Counted from the stretch's first letter, positions 26,297 through 36,113 are shown. The stretch is DNA of 64,000 bases from Vibrio pelagius (GCF_024347575.1 NZ_AP025504.1:806001-870000), one strand, 5' to 3'. Numbers and translations: made by a program. Notes: generated by a model not told the origin, from the letters alone.

Positions 26297-27403
26297 ATGA
26301 CAAAATTATTCCATAAGACACAATTAAAAGGTCTAACGCTACAAAATAGTGTCGTGATGGCACCCATGACCCGAGCTCGAAGCAGTCAGCCGGGCAATGT
26401 ACCCAACGATATGATGGCAACCTATTACCAACAACGTGCTAGCGCAGGGCTTATCATCACTGAAGCGACGCAGATCTCTGATGACTCTCAAGGTTACTCA
26501 TTCACTCCCGGCATTTACACCGATGCACAAATTGAAGGTTGGAAATCAGTAACCACAGCAGCAAAAGCACAAGGTGCAGCGATATTCTGTCAGCTATGGC
26601 ATGTCGGTCGAGTATCTCACCCAATCTTTCAAAAGGGTGAACTGCCGATTGCACCGTCGGCTTTGGCTCCAACAGAGACGCAAGTTTGGATTGCTGATGA
26701 GAATGGCAACGGCAGCATGGTCGATTGCATTCAGCCAAGAGAGATGACCCAAGCAGACATCGATCGTGTGGTGCAAGATTTTGCGAACGCAGCAAAGAAA
26801 GCCATCGAAGCAGGGTTTAATGGCGTTGAGATCCACGGTGGTAATGGTTATCTTATCGATCAATTTCTAAGAACCAATTCAAACAAGCGCACCGATAACT
26901 ACGGTGGCAGCCGCGAGAACAGACTTCGCTTTTTGATTGAAGTGGTTGATGCTGTTATTGCAGAGATAGGTGCCGATAAAGTCGGTGTGCGCTTGGCGCC
27001 TTTCATTACTTTCAAAGACATGAACTGCCCAGACATAGTGCCAACAATTTTGGAGGCTTCAAAAGCGCTGCAAGCTCGTGATATTGCTTATCTACACTTG
27101 TCAGAAGCCGACTGGGATGATGCACCGGTTATCCCTGAAAGCTTCCGTGTCGAACTAAGAGAGCTGTTCTCAAACACCATCATCGTCGCAGGCAGCTACA
27201 CGCCAGAGCGAGCCGAAGAAGTGTTAAGTAAAGGCTACGCGGATCTCGTCGCATTTGGTCGCCCATTTGTGGCTAACCCAGACCTCGTATCACGCCTACA
27301 AAACGGCAGTGAGTTGGCACAACTCGACGGAACCACTCTTTTCGGTGGCAATGAAAAAGGATATATCGATTATCCTGCGTTAAAAGAGTCTCAACCTGTG
27401 TAG
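26297..27403 (+). CDS. nemA: Old yellow enzyme family alkene reductase (NemA-like)
   Basis: The 368-residue FMN enzyme reduces activated C=C bonds of enones, maleimides and nitro compounds with NADPH. Family signs are the N-terminal NSVVMAPMTRARS and the central EIHGGNGYLIDQFLRTNSNKRTDNYGGS, which holds the FMN and active-site His/Asn region. The late AFGRPFVANPDL binds phosphate. Length and motifs fit NemA. It is expressed divergently from a LysR regulator. The sequence does not show whether N-ethylmaleimide is a true substrate. Confidence 0.92.
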   Translation: MTKLFHKTQLKGLTLQNSVVMAPMTRARSSQPGNVPNDMMATYYQQRASAGLIITEATQISDDSQGYSFTPGIYTDAQIEGWKSVTTAAKAQGAAIFCQLWHVGRVSHPIFQKGELPIAPSALAPTETQVWIADENGNGSMVDCIQPREMTQADIDRVVQDFANAAKKAIEAGFNGVEIHGGNGYLIDQFLRTNSNKRTDNYGGSRENRLRFLIEVVDAVIAEIGADKVGVRLAPFITFKDMNCPDIVPTILEASKALQARDIAYLHLSEADWDDAPVIPESFRVELRELFSNTIIVAGSYTPERAEEVLSKGYADLVAFGRPFVANPDLVSRLQNGSELAQLDGTTLFGGNEKGYIDYPALKESQPV

Positions 27404-27426
27404 ACGCTGAATGACAGGCAAAAGAA

Positions 27427-27451
27427 AGGCTCGCGTGACTAGTGCGAGCCT
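27427..27451. terminator. Hairpin between nemA and the RlmJ-like gene
   Basis: AGGCTCGC (27427-27434) pairs with GCGAGCCT (27444-27451). The T-rich tail TTTCTTTT lies on the minus strand side, so it ends a leftward transcript best. The rest of the converging gap up to 27649 is AT-rich, and I see no gene in it. Confidence 0.6.
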
Positions 27452-27649
27452 AATGCTGTTTAGGGGGTAAACTGCATAGATTAAAATGGAGATTATTTGT
27501 TTAAGTGTGTCGCAGTTCAAACCTAAATTTGGGCGACTCTCCGCTTGTAAGTCTCAGTTTTAAATGATTAACGAGAATTAATCAACTTTTATAAGTTAGG
27601 TTTAGGTAAATTTAAAAACCTTATTTTTTACAATGACTTATTAAGTTAA

Positions 27650-28519
27650 CTAAGCTAAGCCTCTCATTTGCCAATACCCTTCACCATGGGTTGCCAGATC
27701 ACGATGCAAAAACTCTAGGATATCGGCAACCTTACCTGCAAGTCCTTGTGGCGGATTAAACAGCAGCAGTCCGCTACCAATGAGTCGATCATCCCCTTTC
27801 GGGTCTCGCAATCTCAGTTCAGCCTTAATGGGGTTTGGTAACTCTTCCGCTTGCATGGCATCAAAGCAGTGACTGAGGATCAACGAGCTCTTATCTTCAG
27901 TGTACAGTGGGTACCAAATTAATGCCGACACCTTATCTGACTTCTGATACGCCTTAGCCAGCGCATCGATAACCGCAAGGTACTCATCGTCACTCTCATA
28001 AGGCGGATCAATCACTACCAACTGATGCCTGTCACTCTTGGCGACGATATCAGGAAGTGCTTTCAACCCATCTCCAGCACTGACATGCAACGCACTTGAG
28101 ACGCCACGTTGCTGCTGAATCTCTTCGATATTTGAACGCAACAAATCGGCTTCAGATTGCTGAATATCGGAGAAGTAGAAGTTATCTTGGCTGCGCCCAT
28201 GTTGATAAGCAATCGCTGCCGAACCGGGGTAATCAGTAATCAGTTGATTAGGGTTGTAGTACTCCAAGATCGAGATAAATGATGAGAAGGCATTTGGTAG
28301 ATATCCCTTGTTGCGCCATAGATACCCGACGCCTTCGGCAAACTCGCCCGCATGATTACTCGGCGCTGTGGTTAGGTCGTATCGCGCAGTCCCTGAGTGC
28401 GTATCAATCACGATTAAACTTGAGTGCTGCAGCATGAGCATTTTAACGAACTCGCTCAATACTGGGTGCTTAAGCGCATCACCGTGATCACCTACATGAC
28501 ATTGATGTCGATATTCCAT
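27650..28519 (-). CDS. RlmJ-family 23S rRNA adenine-N6 methyltransferase, divergent
   Basis: The 289-residue protein has the RlmJ start pattern YRHQCHVGDHGDALKHPVLSEF, with the histidines of the family N-terminus. The SAM-dependent methyltransferase motif VIDPPYE (near residue 175) has the catalytic DPPY. RlmJ methylates A2030 of 23S rRNA. Similarity to the E. coli enzyme is only moderate. Its C-terminus differs, so it may be a paralogue with another target. A GAGGCGAAG ribosome site precedes the ATG. It is a single gene. Confidence 0.75.
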   Translation of the reverse strand: MEYRHQCHVGDHGDALKHPVLSEFVKMLMLQHSSLIVIDTHSGTARYDLTTAPSNHAGEFAEGVGYLWRNKGYLPNAFSSFISILEYYNPNQLITDYPGSAAIAYQHGRSQDNFYFSDIQQSEADLLRSNIEEIQQQRGVSSALHVSAGDGLKALPDIVAKSDRHQLVVIDPPYESDDEYLAVIDALAKAYQKSDKVSALIWYPLYTEDKSSLILSHCFDAMQAEELPNPIKAELRLRDPKGDDRLIGSGLLLFNPPQGLAGKVADILEFLHRDLATHGEGYWQMRGLA

Positions 28520-28636
28520 TGCTTCGCCTCATTTCCAACTAACATCTTATAAACATAAGTCATATTGGATAGAGGTGCTGCGCCAATTTGCGAATTTTTG
28601 AAATAGAGTCGCTTTATCTAAACTATTGACCGCACT

Positions 28637-28674
28637 AAAAATAAGGCCCCAAAACTGAAACCAGTCTTGAGGCC
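28637..28674 (-). terminator. Terminator of the vemP-secD-secF transcript
   Basis: On the minus strand GGCCTCAAGACTG pairs fully (two G-U pairs) with CAGTTTTGGGGCC across GTTT, followed by TTATTTTT. It lies about 60 bases after the secF stop. Confidence 0.9.
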
Positions 28675-28730
28675 ATGTATTACGTTGAACTCTCAATGCG
28701 ATGCGCTAGCTTAGCTCGTATCATATTGGA

Positions 28731-29669
28731 TTAAGGGCGGCTATCTTCCAACTCATCAACCGGCTGCACTTGGTAATGGCAGGGCTGTAAGCCAAGCAAT
28801 TTAGGTAGGGTGATACCCACTGAGATTGAAGACCAAGTACCACTCGCGATACCCACAACCAGTGCAATCGCAAAGCCTTGTAGCGCCGCGCCACCAAGCA
28901 ACCAAAGGGCTGACACCGTCAGTAGTGTCGTACCGGAAGTCACCATAGTACGAGAGAACGTTGCTTTGACTGACTCGTTAAGCAAGTTGTCGGTATCGCC
29001 GTTAGGGTTTCCACGCAGCATCTCACGGACACGGTCAGCAATGATGATTGAGTCATTCAGTGAGTAACCCAGAATCGCTAATACCGCCGCCAGCACCGTT
29101 AGGTTGAACTCAAACTGAGTCAAGGCGAATAAGCCGAAGATAATCGTCACGTCGTAAATGATCGCAGCCAAAGCACCTAGAGCTAAACGCCATTCAAATC
29201 GTACACTTAGGTAAAGCATGATCATTAAGAAACACACCAATACCGCTAAACCACCTTGGTCAACCATGTCTTGACCCACTTGAGGGCCAACCACACTGCT
29301 GTTAAGCACTTTCACTTGGTCACTCACCGATGCCAAAGCGTCAACTAAGTTGATCTGCGGTGCGTCTGTCAGTTGGCTGTAGCGAATGGTCCAGCGGTCT
29401 TGTTCTGCCATACCGACCACTTGAACGTCTTGTTGGAACGCGGCATCAAGCTGCGTTTTCAATGCGTCTTTGGTCACTTGATCAGAAAGTTGAACTTCAG
29501 CAACCACGCCACCAGTGAAGTCCAAGCCCCAGTTAAACCCTTTCACTGCTACCAACATTACTGAGCTCATGAACAGCACAATAGAGATTACCGACATCAC
29601 TTTACGAAGAAGAGTCATATTACTGTCTGAAAAATAGCGGTTTGACATAGTCATTTTTGAAGTACTCAT
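28731..29669 (-). CDS. secF2: Protein translocase subunit SecF (second, VemP-controlled set)
   Basis: SecF works with SecD in the inner membrane to pull secreted proteins out of the SecYEG channel using an ion gradient. The 312-residue protein has the family start GFNWGLDFTGGVVAEVQ, a periplasmic loop and a C-terminal bundle of membrane segments with YSLNDSIIIADRVRE. It follows secD by two bases with an AAGGA site. The usual yajC and tgt neighbours are absent, which marks this as the extra SecDF pair of vibrios, not the housekeeping one. Confidence 0.92.
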   Translation of the reverse strand: MSTSKMTMSNRYFSDSNMTLLRKVMSVISIVLFMSSVMLVAVKGFNWGLDFTGGVVAEVQLSDQVTKDALKTQLDAAFQQDVQVVGMAEQDRWTIRYSQLTDAPQINLVDALASVSDQVKVLNSSVVGPQVGQDMVDQGGLAVLVCFLMIMLYLSVRFEWRLALGALAAIIYDVTIIFGLFALTQFEFNLTVLAAVLAILGYSLNDSIIIADRVREMLRGNPNGDTDNLLNESVKATFSRTMVTSGTTLLTVSALWLLGGAALQGFAIALVVGIASGTWSSISVGITLPKLLGLQPCHYQVQPVDELEDSRP

Positions 29670-29671
29670 AC

Positions 29672-31465
29672 TTAAATCCTTACATCGTGGCGTTGGTCAC
29701 GACCCCAAACCAAATTGATGATCGCTCGTGAAGCAAAAATGCCCGTAAACATACTGGTTAGAAGACCTAAGCCCAGTGTCAAAGCAAAGCCTTGAATGGG
29801 TCCGTTACCAATAGTGTAAAGAGCGACAGCGACAATCATGGTGGTGAAGTTAGCATCGAAGATAGACGAGAACGCGCTATCGAAACCGCGATCAATGGAA
29901 CTCGCAAAGCTGCGCCCTTCTTGCATTTTGTCTCGAATACGTTCGAAGATAAGTACGTTAGTATCCACCGCCATACCAACGGTTAACACCAAACCAGCGA
30001 TACCCGGCAACGTTAATACCGCACCCGGTAGCAGCGCAATCAAACCAAATAGCGTTACCATGTTCAGGATTAGCGCGCCATTCGCGACCCAACCAAGGCG
30101 GCGATACCATAGCGCCATAAATGTGAGAGTAAGACCAAGACCAAGAGCCAGAGCAGCGAAGCCATTAGTCACGTTTTCCGCCCCTAAAGATGGACCTATA
30201 GTGCGCTCTTCAATAATAGTAACTGGCGCAGTTAATGAACCCGCGCGAAGCAGTAGAGCCAGCTCTCGCGCTTCTGCCATAGTGCCTGCACCTGTGATTC
30301 TAAAGCGGCTACCCAATTGAGATTGGATGTTTGCAACACTGATCACTTCACTGGTTTTCTCGCTATTACCGGCTCTATCGCGGCTGTACTCACTGTACAC
30401 AGTCGCCATAGGTTTACCGATGTTGTGACGAGAGAACTCAGACATTTTCTTACCACCCGCAGAATCTAGGGTGATGTTGACTTCTGCGCTGCCCATTTCA
30501 CCAATGCCGCTACGTGCATCAATGATGTGCTCGCCACTCAATACCGCTTTGCGAGCGACAACGACACGGTTACCATCGGTATCTGTTAGCGTCTGAGTAT
30601 TGCGCGTCGGGTTATCGTGAACCGAGTAGAACGCCAGTGAAGCCGTCGCGCCAATCACGTCTTTCGCTGCGGCTGGATCTTGTACACCTGGCAATTCAAT
30701 ACGGATGCGACTCTCACCTTGGCGCTGAATTGAAGCTTCGGTGATCCCCAACTCTTCAATACGGCTGCGCATGATTTGCAGGTTTTGTTGCACCGTAAGG
30801 TTACGCAGCGTGCGTTGTTCATCTTCAGATTGCGTCAGGGTCAGCTTTTTGTCTGAACTGTCACGTAGCCATTGTGGGAACTCTTCACGAATCAGCTTTT
30901 GCGCCTTTTCGAAGTCCGCCTCGGTACGGAAGTTGAATTCCACTTGGTTGTTGACCACTTCGCCACGGGCATAACGCACTTGGCTAGTAATCTCATCGAC
31001 CATAGCCTGAGCTTGCGCGTGATAAACAGGTGCCATATCCACTTCCAATAAGAACTGCACACCACCACGCAAATCAAGGCCTAGCTGGATCGGAGCAAAG
31101 CCCATATCAGTCAACCATTGTGGTGCTGCAGGCTCCATAGCTAGCGCGACGGTTGCGTTGTCTAGCAGACGCTCATTCAGCACTTCTTTGGCTTTCGCTT
31201 GCTGCTCGGCATCTTCTAAGATCACCACTAAACGGCTATCTTTCTGATAAACAGACTTAGCTTGAATGCCCTCAGTCGCGAGGTATTGAGTCACCTGTGT
31301 TGCATCAATTGTCTGCTCAGAGCGGTTGTTAATTTGAACCGAAGCGTCTTCACCATACCAAGACGGTAGCGCGCTCAGAATCATGATGATGATGGTGGTG
31401 ATAAGCACCATATATTTCCACTTCGAGTAGTGGTTGATTTGTTTTCTTGGAATGCGTTTTTTCAC
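29672..31465 (-). CDS. secD2: Protein translocase subunit SecD (second, VemP-controlled set)
   Basis: SecD has one N-terminal membrane segment, a large periplasmic P1 domain (LGLDLRGGVQFLLEVD near residue 110 is the hallmark) and five C-terminal segments with VGMAVDTNVLIFERIRD, which contains the ion-path aspartate. The frame is open to a TTG at 31471. The GTG at 31465 was chosen because an AAGAG site stands nine bases before it, giving 597 residues. Non-ATG initiation and a poor site agree with a gene whose translation must be released by an upstream stalled ribosome. In Vibrio alginolyticus the second SecDF is induced when the sodium-driven one is limiting. Confidence 0.92.
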   Translation of the reverse strand: MKKRIPRKQINHYSKWKYMVLITTIIIMILSALPSWYGEDASVQINNRSEQTIDATQVTQYLATEGIQAKSVYQKDSRLVVILEDAEQQAKAKEVLNERLLDNATVALAMEPAAPQWLTDMGFAPIQLGLDLRGGVQFLLEVDMAPVYHAQAQAMVDEITSQVRYARGEVVNNQVEFNFRTEADFEKAQKLIREEFPQWLRDSSDKKLTLTQSEDEQRTLRNLTVQQNLQIMRSRIEELGITEASIQRQGESRIRIELPGVQDPAAAKDVIGATASLAFYSVHDNPTRNTQTLTDTDGNRVVVARKAVLSGEHIIDARSGIGEMGSAEVNITLDSAGGKKMSEFSRHNIGKPMATVYSEYSRDRAGNSEKTSEVISVANIQSQLGSRFRITGAGTMAEARELALLLRAGSLTAPVTIIEERTIGPSLGAENVTNGFAALALGLGLTLTFMALWYRRLGWVANGALILNMVTLFGLIALLPGAVLTLPGIAGLVLTVGMAVDTNVLIFERIRDKMQEGRSFASSIDRGFDSAFSSIFDANFTTMIVAVALYTIGNGPIQGFALTLGLGLLTSMFTGIFASRAIINLVWGRDQRHDVRI

Positions 31466-31495
31466 AGTCAAGATCTCTTATTTTAACTAAGTTTT

Positions 31496-31561
31496 GCGAA
31501 CGCGAACGATGGCTAACCGCAACCAGACCAAACTGATTGAACGGCAGCAGAGTGCATTCGC
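31496..31561 (-). promoter_or_regulatory. Possible mRNA stem in the vemP-secD gap
   Basis: GCATTCGC (31554-31561) and GCGAACGC (31496-31503) can pair over eight bases with one G-U on the transcript, closing the intercistronic region just before the secD ribosome site. In the known system a stem in this gap hides the secD ribosome site until VemP stalls. This stem lies beside, not over, the site, so its role is uncertain. Confidence 0.3.
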
Positions 31562-31632
31562 GAATTGTTTTGAGGATTGGATAGAACAACGGACACAAGG
31601 GATCGTCGATGCGACCAATCAGGGGCAAACGA

Positions 31633-32121
31633 TTAGCTAAGAAGTTCTCGGAAATGTGAATATTGGATGTTGCCCTCTTTCCACCCCGACAAACGGGAAG
31701 GCGGAGAGCCGACCATACTGGTCCAGTGTTGTTTGAGATCCAACATCGGGGTTGTCTCTAACAACGAAGCCAGTAGAGAAGGGGGAGAGAAATCAATCAG
31801 CAGGTGATAGACAGGCTCGATATCACTCGAACCATCTTGTTCATTGCTGAGTATTCGACGAAACGTGCTCGCTTGTAGACTCGACTCAGAGTCATGATAG
31901 TGCGAGCTGTCCTCTATCGGAGGCGTGAACTTGGTCTGCTCACAGGCGTGTCGTACTTTAAAGACGTCTTTTTGAGAAGTTTGTGTCGGTTGCTGACACA
32001 AGTGACCACTTGAAGTCGTGATTTGAAAAGGTTTTGCTGGAAACGAATAGCCGTGACTGTTCACTAAGCCAAAACTCAGTACTAACAGCATCAACAGTAA
32101 ACGCGTGCCCAACTTCAGCAA
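31633..32121 (-). CDS. vemP: VemP-like export-monitoring arrest peptide
   Basis: The 162-residue protein has an N-terminal signal peptide (RLLLMLLVLSFGLV, then NSHGYS). Near its C-terminus is the segment SRLSGWKEGNIQY, which keeps the R-(I/L)-S-G-W-K-E-x-N-x-x-Y core I know from the VemP arrest sequence. VemP stalls its own ribosome until its nascent chain is pulled by the Sec machinery, and the stall opens translation of the downstream secD2-secF2. It lies in the expected place, 160 bases before secD. The tail after the core is only SHFRELLS, unlike and shorter than the V. alginolyticus tail as I remember it. The start appears to be TTG with AGGA upstream. Confidence 0.75.
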   Translation of the reverse strand: MLKLGTRLLLMLLVLSFGLVNSHGYSFPAKPFQITTSSGHLCQQPTQTSQKDVFKVRHACEQTKFTPPIEDSSHYHDSESSLQASTFRRILSNEQDGSSDIEPVYHLLIDFSPPSLLASLLETTPMLDLKQHWTSMVGSPPSRLSGWKEGNIQYSHFRELLS

Positions 32122-32236
32122 TTCAAAACAATCCTAAATGGTAGAAACGACGACAATATATAACAGCAATGAAAGATACAATTGATTTAAAAGCCGCGTT
32201 AATCATATTTGACACAAAGTTGACAATCTTGAACCC

Positions 32237-32277
32237 ATAAAAACCCCCAATAATTGGTGTTCAACTATTGGGGGGTT
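32237..32277 (-). terminator. Terminator after the M16 protease gene
   Basis: AACCCCCAATA (32242-32252) and TATTGGGGGGTT (32266-32277) pair strongly. On the minus strand a TTTTT run follows. The interval between this and vemP holds no other gene. Confidence 0.88.
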
Positions 32278-32333
32278 AGTTCATACGCTTGGCCTTTACT
32301 CTGCAATTTTCACGCTACGTAGTCAGTGCTCGG

Positions 32334-35123
32334 CTATTTTTTAGGACGCAGAATATTCTTGTAGTGGCGGCTATTCTCACCAAACAATCGTTCAGCGAGC
32401 GCATCCATATCTTGACGAGAGATAGAATCTACCGTGCTTTCGATATCAAACAACGCCTCAACACCGAAGTCATAAATAACATAGCGGGATACAAACCAGG
32501 CTTGGTCCACAGGAGCCGCTTCTAATGGTGCGAAGTCATTCACCAGTTGTTTGCCCGCCGCCTTTAGTTCATCATCAGAAATGCCTTTCAGCAAATCGGC
32601 CATGACTTTATCAATCGCAGTCTCAATTTTATCCGCACTGTCCGGAGCAATTAACGCACCAATAAACCAGTCGTAACTGCGCTCACCATCTTGTGAGATC
32701 GAGTAGTTATAAGGAGAATAATCCAAACTCAACTCTTCACGGACATACGCATCTAGACGTGTGGTTAAAATACGTTGCATCAAATCCGTCATAAACACCT
32801 CTTTAGCGGTTACCCCAACCTGCGCCTGAGAGTTTGAAGTCTCTGCAGCAGGAATATCGGAGATCACTCTCAGAATGTATTCAGAGCTAGTTTCGGTGTT
32901 GACTGATAAGTCGATACGCTCTCTATTCGGTAGTTTATAAGGCACTGAAAAATCAGGAATCGACGCCTCTTGCAAAGGGATAGAAGCGACATATTGGCTG
33001 ACGAGTGGCTTCAAGATACTTGGATCAATATCACCGACAACCACTAACTGATTGCGGCGGTCTTTGCTAAACAAGGTGCTATGAAGTTGGCGAACTTGTT
33101 CAACCGAGACATTATCTACCGCGCTGCCATCAATCAAATAGTGGCTGCTATTGAGTTGGTAGGTATTGTGGTTCATCGCCTGTTCAAACTGCCCTATTGG
33201 GCTCTCTAAATAAGCTGTTCGACCCTGTATAAACTCTTGTTTTACCGCATCCAACTGTTTTGGTGAGATATTCGGTGAGGTGGCGATCGAATAAAGCGCG
33301 GCAAAAGCTTGCTCCAAACCATCTTGGTAGAGTTTAAATTCAATGCCATGACGGGTTGCATCGATAAAGGAGTACAGATCGATCGTTTCTCGATCAAGAT
33401 GCGCTTCAAGCTCGGAACCCGTAAAGCTACCTAAACCACTTCGAGCAATGGTGGCAATTGCAAGCTCTGTCGCTGGGTATAGGCTCGGATCGAGCGCCAT
33501 TTTTCCGCCAAGACTGGTGTAATACATCCCAACCTCGTCATTGGCATAAGTGTCACGCAGATACCACATATCCACACCATTACTGAGGGTCCACTTTTGG
33601 ATGTTGGGATCAGCGTATTCCTGCTCGACAAGCACCACTTCTCCGGAGATGCTTGGAACAGCAAAGCCGTGATCATTCGTAGCTTGCGTCACTTTAGCTC
33701 CAGATGCAGCATAAGCGGCTTTAAGGCTTGCTGTCGTTTGCGTGATAGCATCCTTATCTTCACTACTATCGACCCCAATAACTAAGAAGTAGTTGCTCGA
33801 CAGTAGACTGCGGATATTGGCATTGATGGTGTTTACATTAAGATTCTCGACAAAAGCTCCTAAGCTGGCCTTTTCATCTTTCGCCGATTGCAGTGGCCCT
33901 TCAACCACTAAACTACCCACCTTGTAGTTAGCGAAATCCAGCCCATTCATGGCATCCCATTCACGTTCTACATTTTTTAGCCAATCTTTGTAGTACTGTT
34001 TCTCACTAACGATGTCATCTTCTGAGACACCATGGTCTCGTAGTGAGGCCAGCGCAGAGATAAATTGTTGCTGAGAAGCCTCACGAGATCCGACAGGGAA
34101 AGCAACACTGGCCAATGAGTAACGTTGATACTCCATTGAGTAGCGTTCTGATAAGAGCCACTGAGTAGGCAGAGCTGCATCATTAAACACCGCCCCCAAG
34201 CGCTGCTGAATAAGACGCTGCGAGAGATCATCTAACCAGCGTTGATGCTGCTGCTCATGAGTGTAGACCACTTCTGAGCCTCGATTGAACATTAGACTGA
34301 GGCTTGGCGATTCCCCACTTTTCACATACTCGACAAAGTCATGTTCATTAAACGAGGTGATTTTCTGCTTCTCTGGCCGAGGTGTTCGCCCACGCTGCCA
34401 GTCAGAAAACTTCTCTTTAATCAGTGCAACTGCGTCTTCTTTGTTGATGTCACCAGCAACCACAACTTCAACGAGCTGAGGCTGATACCAGGTTTGATAG
34501 AAGCTTCTTAACTCTTGCTGATCTGCCGCCAACACTGAGGCTTTAGTACCCAGGGCATCCTTAGATTGGTATTGACCACCTTCAACGAAGTAGTCGTAGA
34601 ATTTATCGGCTAGTTGCTTGTCTTCAAGTCGTGCGTAGCGAAACTCGCCCAGGATCACACCCTTCTCTTTTTCCACTTCAACGTCAGCAATATCCAGACC
34701 ATCACCTATGTCGCGCATCCAAGTCAACGCTTGAGTTAATTGAGTGTTATCTGGCAGATCGAGCTGGTAGACAGTCTCTTGGTAAGAGGTGTAAGCGTTT
34801 AAATCGGCACCAAAGCTAACGCCTGCATCTTCGAATAGGCTGATGACATCGTTTTGCGAGAAGTTTTCACTACCATTAAACGCCATATGTTCAATAAAGT
34901 GGGCATAACCCTTCTGTTGTTCAGTTTCTTGGAACGAACCCGCGTGTACCACAAGTCGAACCGATACAGGCTGTTCGTGATCGCGGTAAACGTGATAAGT
35001 CAGTCCATTTTCCAGCTGACCAGAAGCCCATGCAGGATCGGATTGGATTGGGTGCTCTGTAGAGATAGAGCTACAACCGATCAAGGTCACGCTCAATCCG
35101 GCTAATAAACAATAATTTTTCAT
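32334..35123 (-). CDS. M16 family zinc protease lipoprotein (PqqL-like)
   Basis: The 929-residue protein starts with a lipoprotein signal (lipobox LIGC, Cys17), so it is anchored in the envelope. It has the inverted zinc motif HFIEH at residues 75-79 and the following glycine-rich strand SFGADLNAYTSYQETVYQLDLP. A second inactive M16 repeat is in the C-terminal half. This is the plan of PqqL/pitrilysin-like periplasmic proteases, which degrade imported or misfolded peptides. An AGAGG site precedes the ATG. It is a single gene near vemP-secDF2 but on a separate transcript. Confidence 0.9.
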   Translation of the reverse strand: MKNYCLLAGLSVTLIGCSSISTEHPIQSDPAWASGQLENGLTYHVYRDHEQPVSVRLVVHAGSFQETEQQKGYAHFIEHMAFNGSENFSQNDVISLFEDAGVSFGADLNAYTSYQETVYQLDLPDNTQLTQALTWMRDIGDGLDIADVEVEKEKGVILGEFRYARLEDKQLADKFYDYFVEGGQYQSKDALGTKASVLAADQQELRSFYQTWYQPQLVEVVVAGDINKEDAVALIKEKFSDWQRGRTPRPEKQKITSFNEHDFVEYVKSGESPSLSLMFNRGSEVVYTHEQQHQRWLDDLSQRLIQQRLGAVFNDAALPTQWLLSERYSMEYQRYSLASVAFPVGSREASQQQFISALASLRDHGVSEDDIVSEKQYYKDWLKNVEREWDAMNGLDFANYKVGSLVVEGPLQSAKDEKASLGAFVENLNVNTINANIRSLLSSNYFLVIGVDSSEDKDAITQTTASLKAAYAASGAKVTQATNDHGFAVPSISGEVVLVEQEYADPNIQKWTLSNGVDMWYLRDTYANDEVGMYYTSLGGKMALDPSLYPATELAIATIARSGLGSFTGSELEAHLDRETIDLYSFIDATRHGIEFKLYQDGLEQAFAALYSIATSPNISPKQLDAVKQEFIQGRTAYLESPIGQFEQAMNHNTYQLNSSHYLIDGSAVDNVSVEQVRQLHSTLFSKDRRNQLVVVGDIDPSILKPLVSQYVASIPLQEASIPDFSVPYKLPNRERIDLSVNTETSSEYILRVISDIPAAETSNSQAQVGVTAKEVFMTDLMQRILTTRLDAYVREELSLDYSPYNYSISQDGERSYDWFIGALIAPDSADKIETAIDKVMADLLKGISDDELKAAGKQLVNDFAPLEAAPVDQAWFVSRYVIYDFGVEALFDIESTVDSISRQDMDALAERLFGENSRHYKNILRPKK

Positions 35124-35266
35124 AACAACCTCTTACATGCCATTGCGTGACAATATACAGGTCGGATAAATAATTATCGTTTAATACTAAATTACATGAA
35201 TACCTTTGTGATCAAGATCGTCGTTCTACAAAGCTCGACGTCCTATCTGTTATACCAGTCGCCTAG

Positions 35267-36076
35267 TTACATCCCTTTAAAAAGCGCTTGTGATGAACGG
35301 CTTACCGGTAATTTAATCCCTGATACATAAGCAGACATCTGCCCTGACAAACTCTTGCTGACCTTATCAATAGCGGCAACTCGCACCACTACCGATCGAT
35401 GTATCTGCCAAAAAACATCCGGCTCTAACTGACCAAGCAACTCTTTGAGCGACGTGCGCAGAATGAACTCCTCAGCAGCGCCAGCTTTTCCAATCTTAAA
35501 TACTGACACATATTTATCTTCAGCCTTGAAATAGAGCACGTCTTCCACTGAGATAAGATGGATATCATCACCCGAATGGGCTTTGAGCCAGGTGAGATAT
35601 TGCGGTGTGGCGACCGTTTGAGAAAGCTGTTGGATATGCTCCATTAACGATCCCATATCAACGGAAGAGGAGTTAGATTTGCGCACCTCCAAGCGCTGTT
35701 TGAGTTTTTGACAGCATGAAAATAGTCTTTCCTCGTTGATCGGCTTGAGTAGGTAATCTGCGGCATTACGCTCAAACGCTTGCAACGCATATTCGTCATA
35801 CGCAGTAATGAAGACTACCAGAGGTGGGTTCGCCAGTTTTTGCAGCTGCTTTGCGAGAGCCATACCGTCAAGCTCTGGCATTCGAATATCCAGAAACACC
35901 ACATCCGGTTGGTGTGCTTCAATCATCTGTTTCGCCTCGGTCCCATTTTGTGCCCGACCAAGGATGTCGAGCTCTGGCCAAACATCAGCTAAGCTCTTAT
36001 CTAGGTGATGGCGAAGCAAGGGCTCATCGTCTGCAATGATGGCAGTAAAGCCGGTGTTGTTTGCCATATTCGCCAT
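35267..36076 (-). CDS. LytTR-type response regulator
   Basis: The 269-residue protein has an N-terminal receiver domain with acidic residues in IIADDEP and the phosphoacceptor Asp63 in [11 protein letters not shown]. Its C-terminal LytTR DNA-binding domain (about residues 160-269) carries [13 protein letters not shown] and IHRSVVVRV. It is the partner of the LytS-like kinase encoded 37 bases upstream. It is the last gene of the seven-gene envelope operon and probably controls that operon's own promoter. Confidence 0.92.
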   Translation of the reverse strand: MANMANNTGFTAIIADDEPLLRHHLDKSLADVWPELDILGRAQNGTEAKQMIEAHQPDVVFLDIRMPELDGMALAKQLQKLANPPLVVFITAYDEYALQAFERNAADYLLKPINEERLFSCCQKLKQRLEVRKSNSSSVDMGSLMEHIQQLSQTVATPQYLTWLKAHSGDDIHLISVEDVLYFKAEDKYVSVFKIGKAGAAEEFILRTSLKELLGQLEPDVFWQIHRSVVVRVAAIDKVSKSLSGQMSAYVSGIKLPVSRSSQALFKGM

Positions 36077-36113
36077 TATTCTTCCTTAAAATTCACACTG
36101 TAAATCGCCATTT

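Noticed and set aside
31350..31628. Minus-strand ORF with a run of six histidines between vemP and secD
   Set aside because: It overlaps the secD start region in another frame, has no ribosome site, and its histidine run comes from the complement of the hydrophobic N-terminal secD codons.
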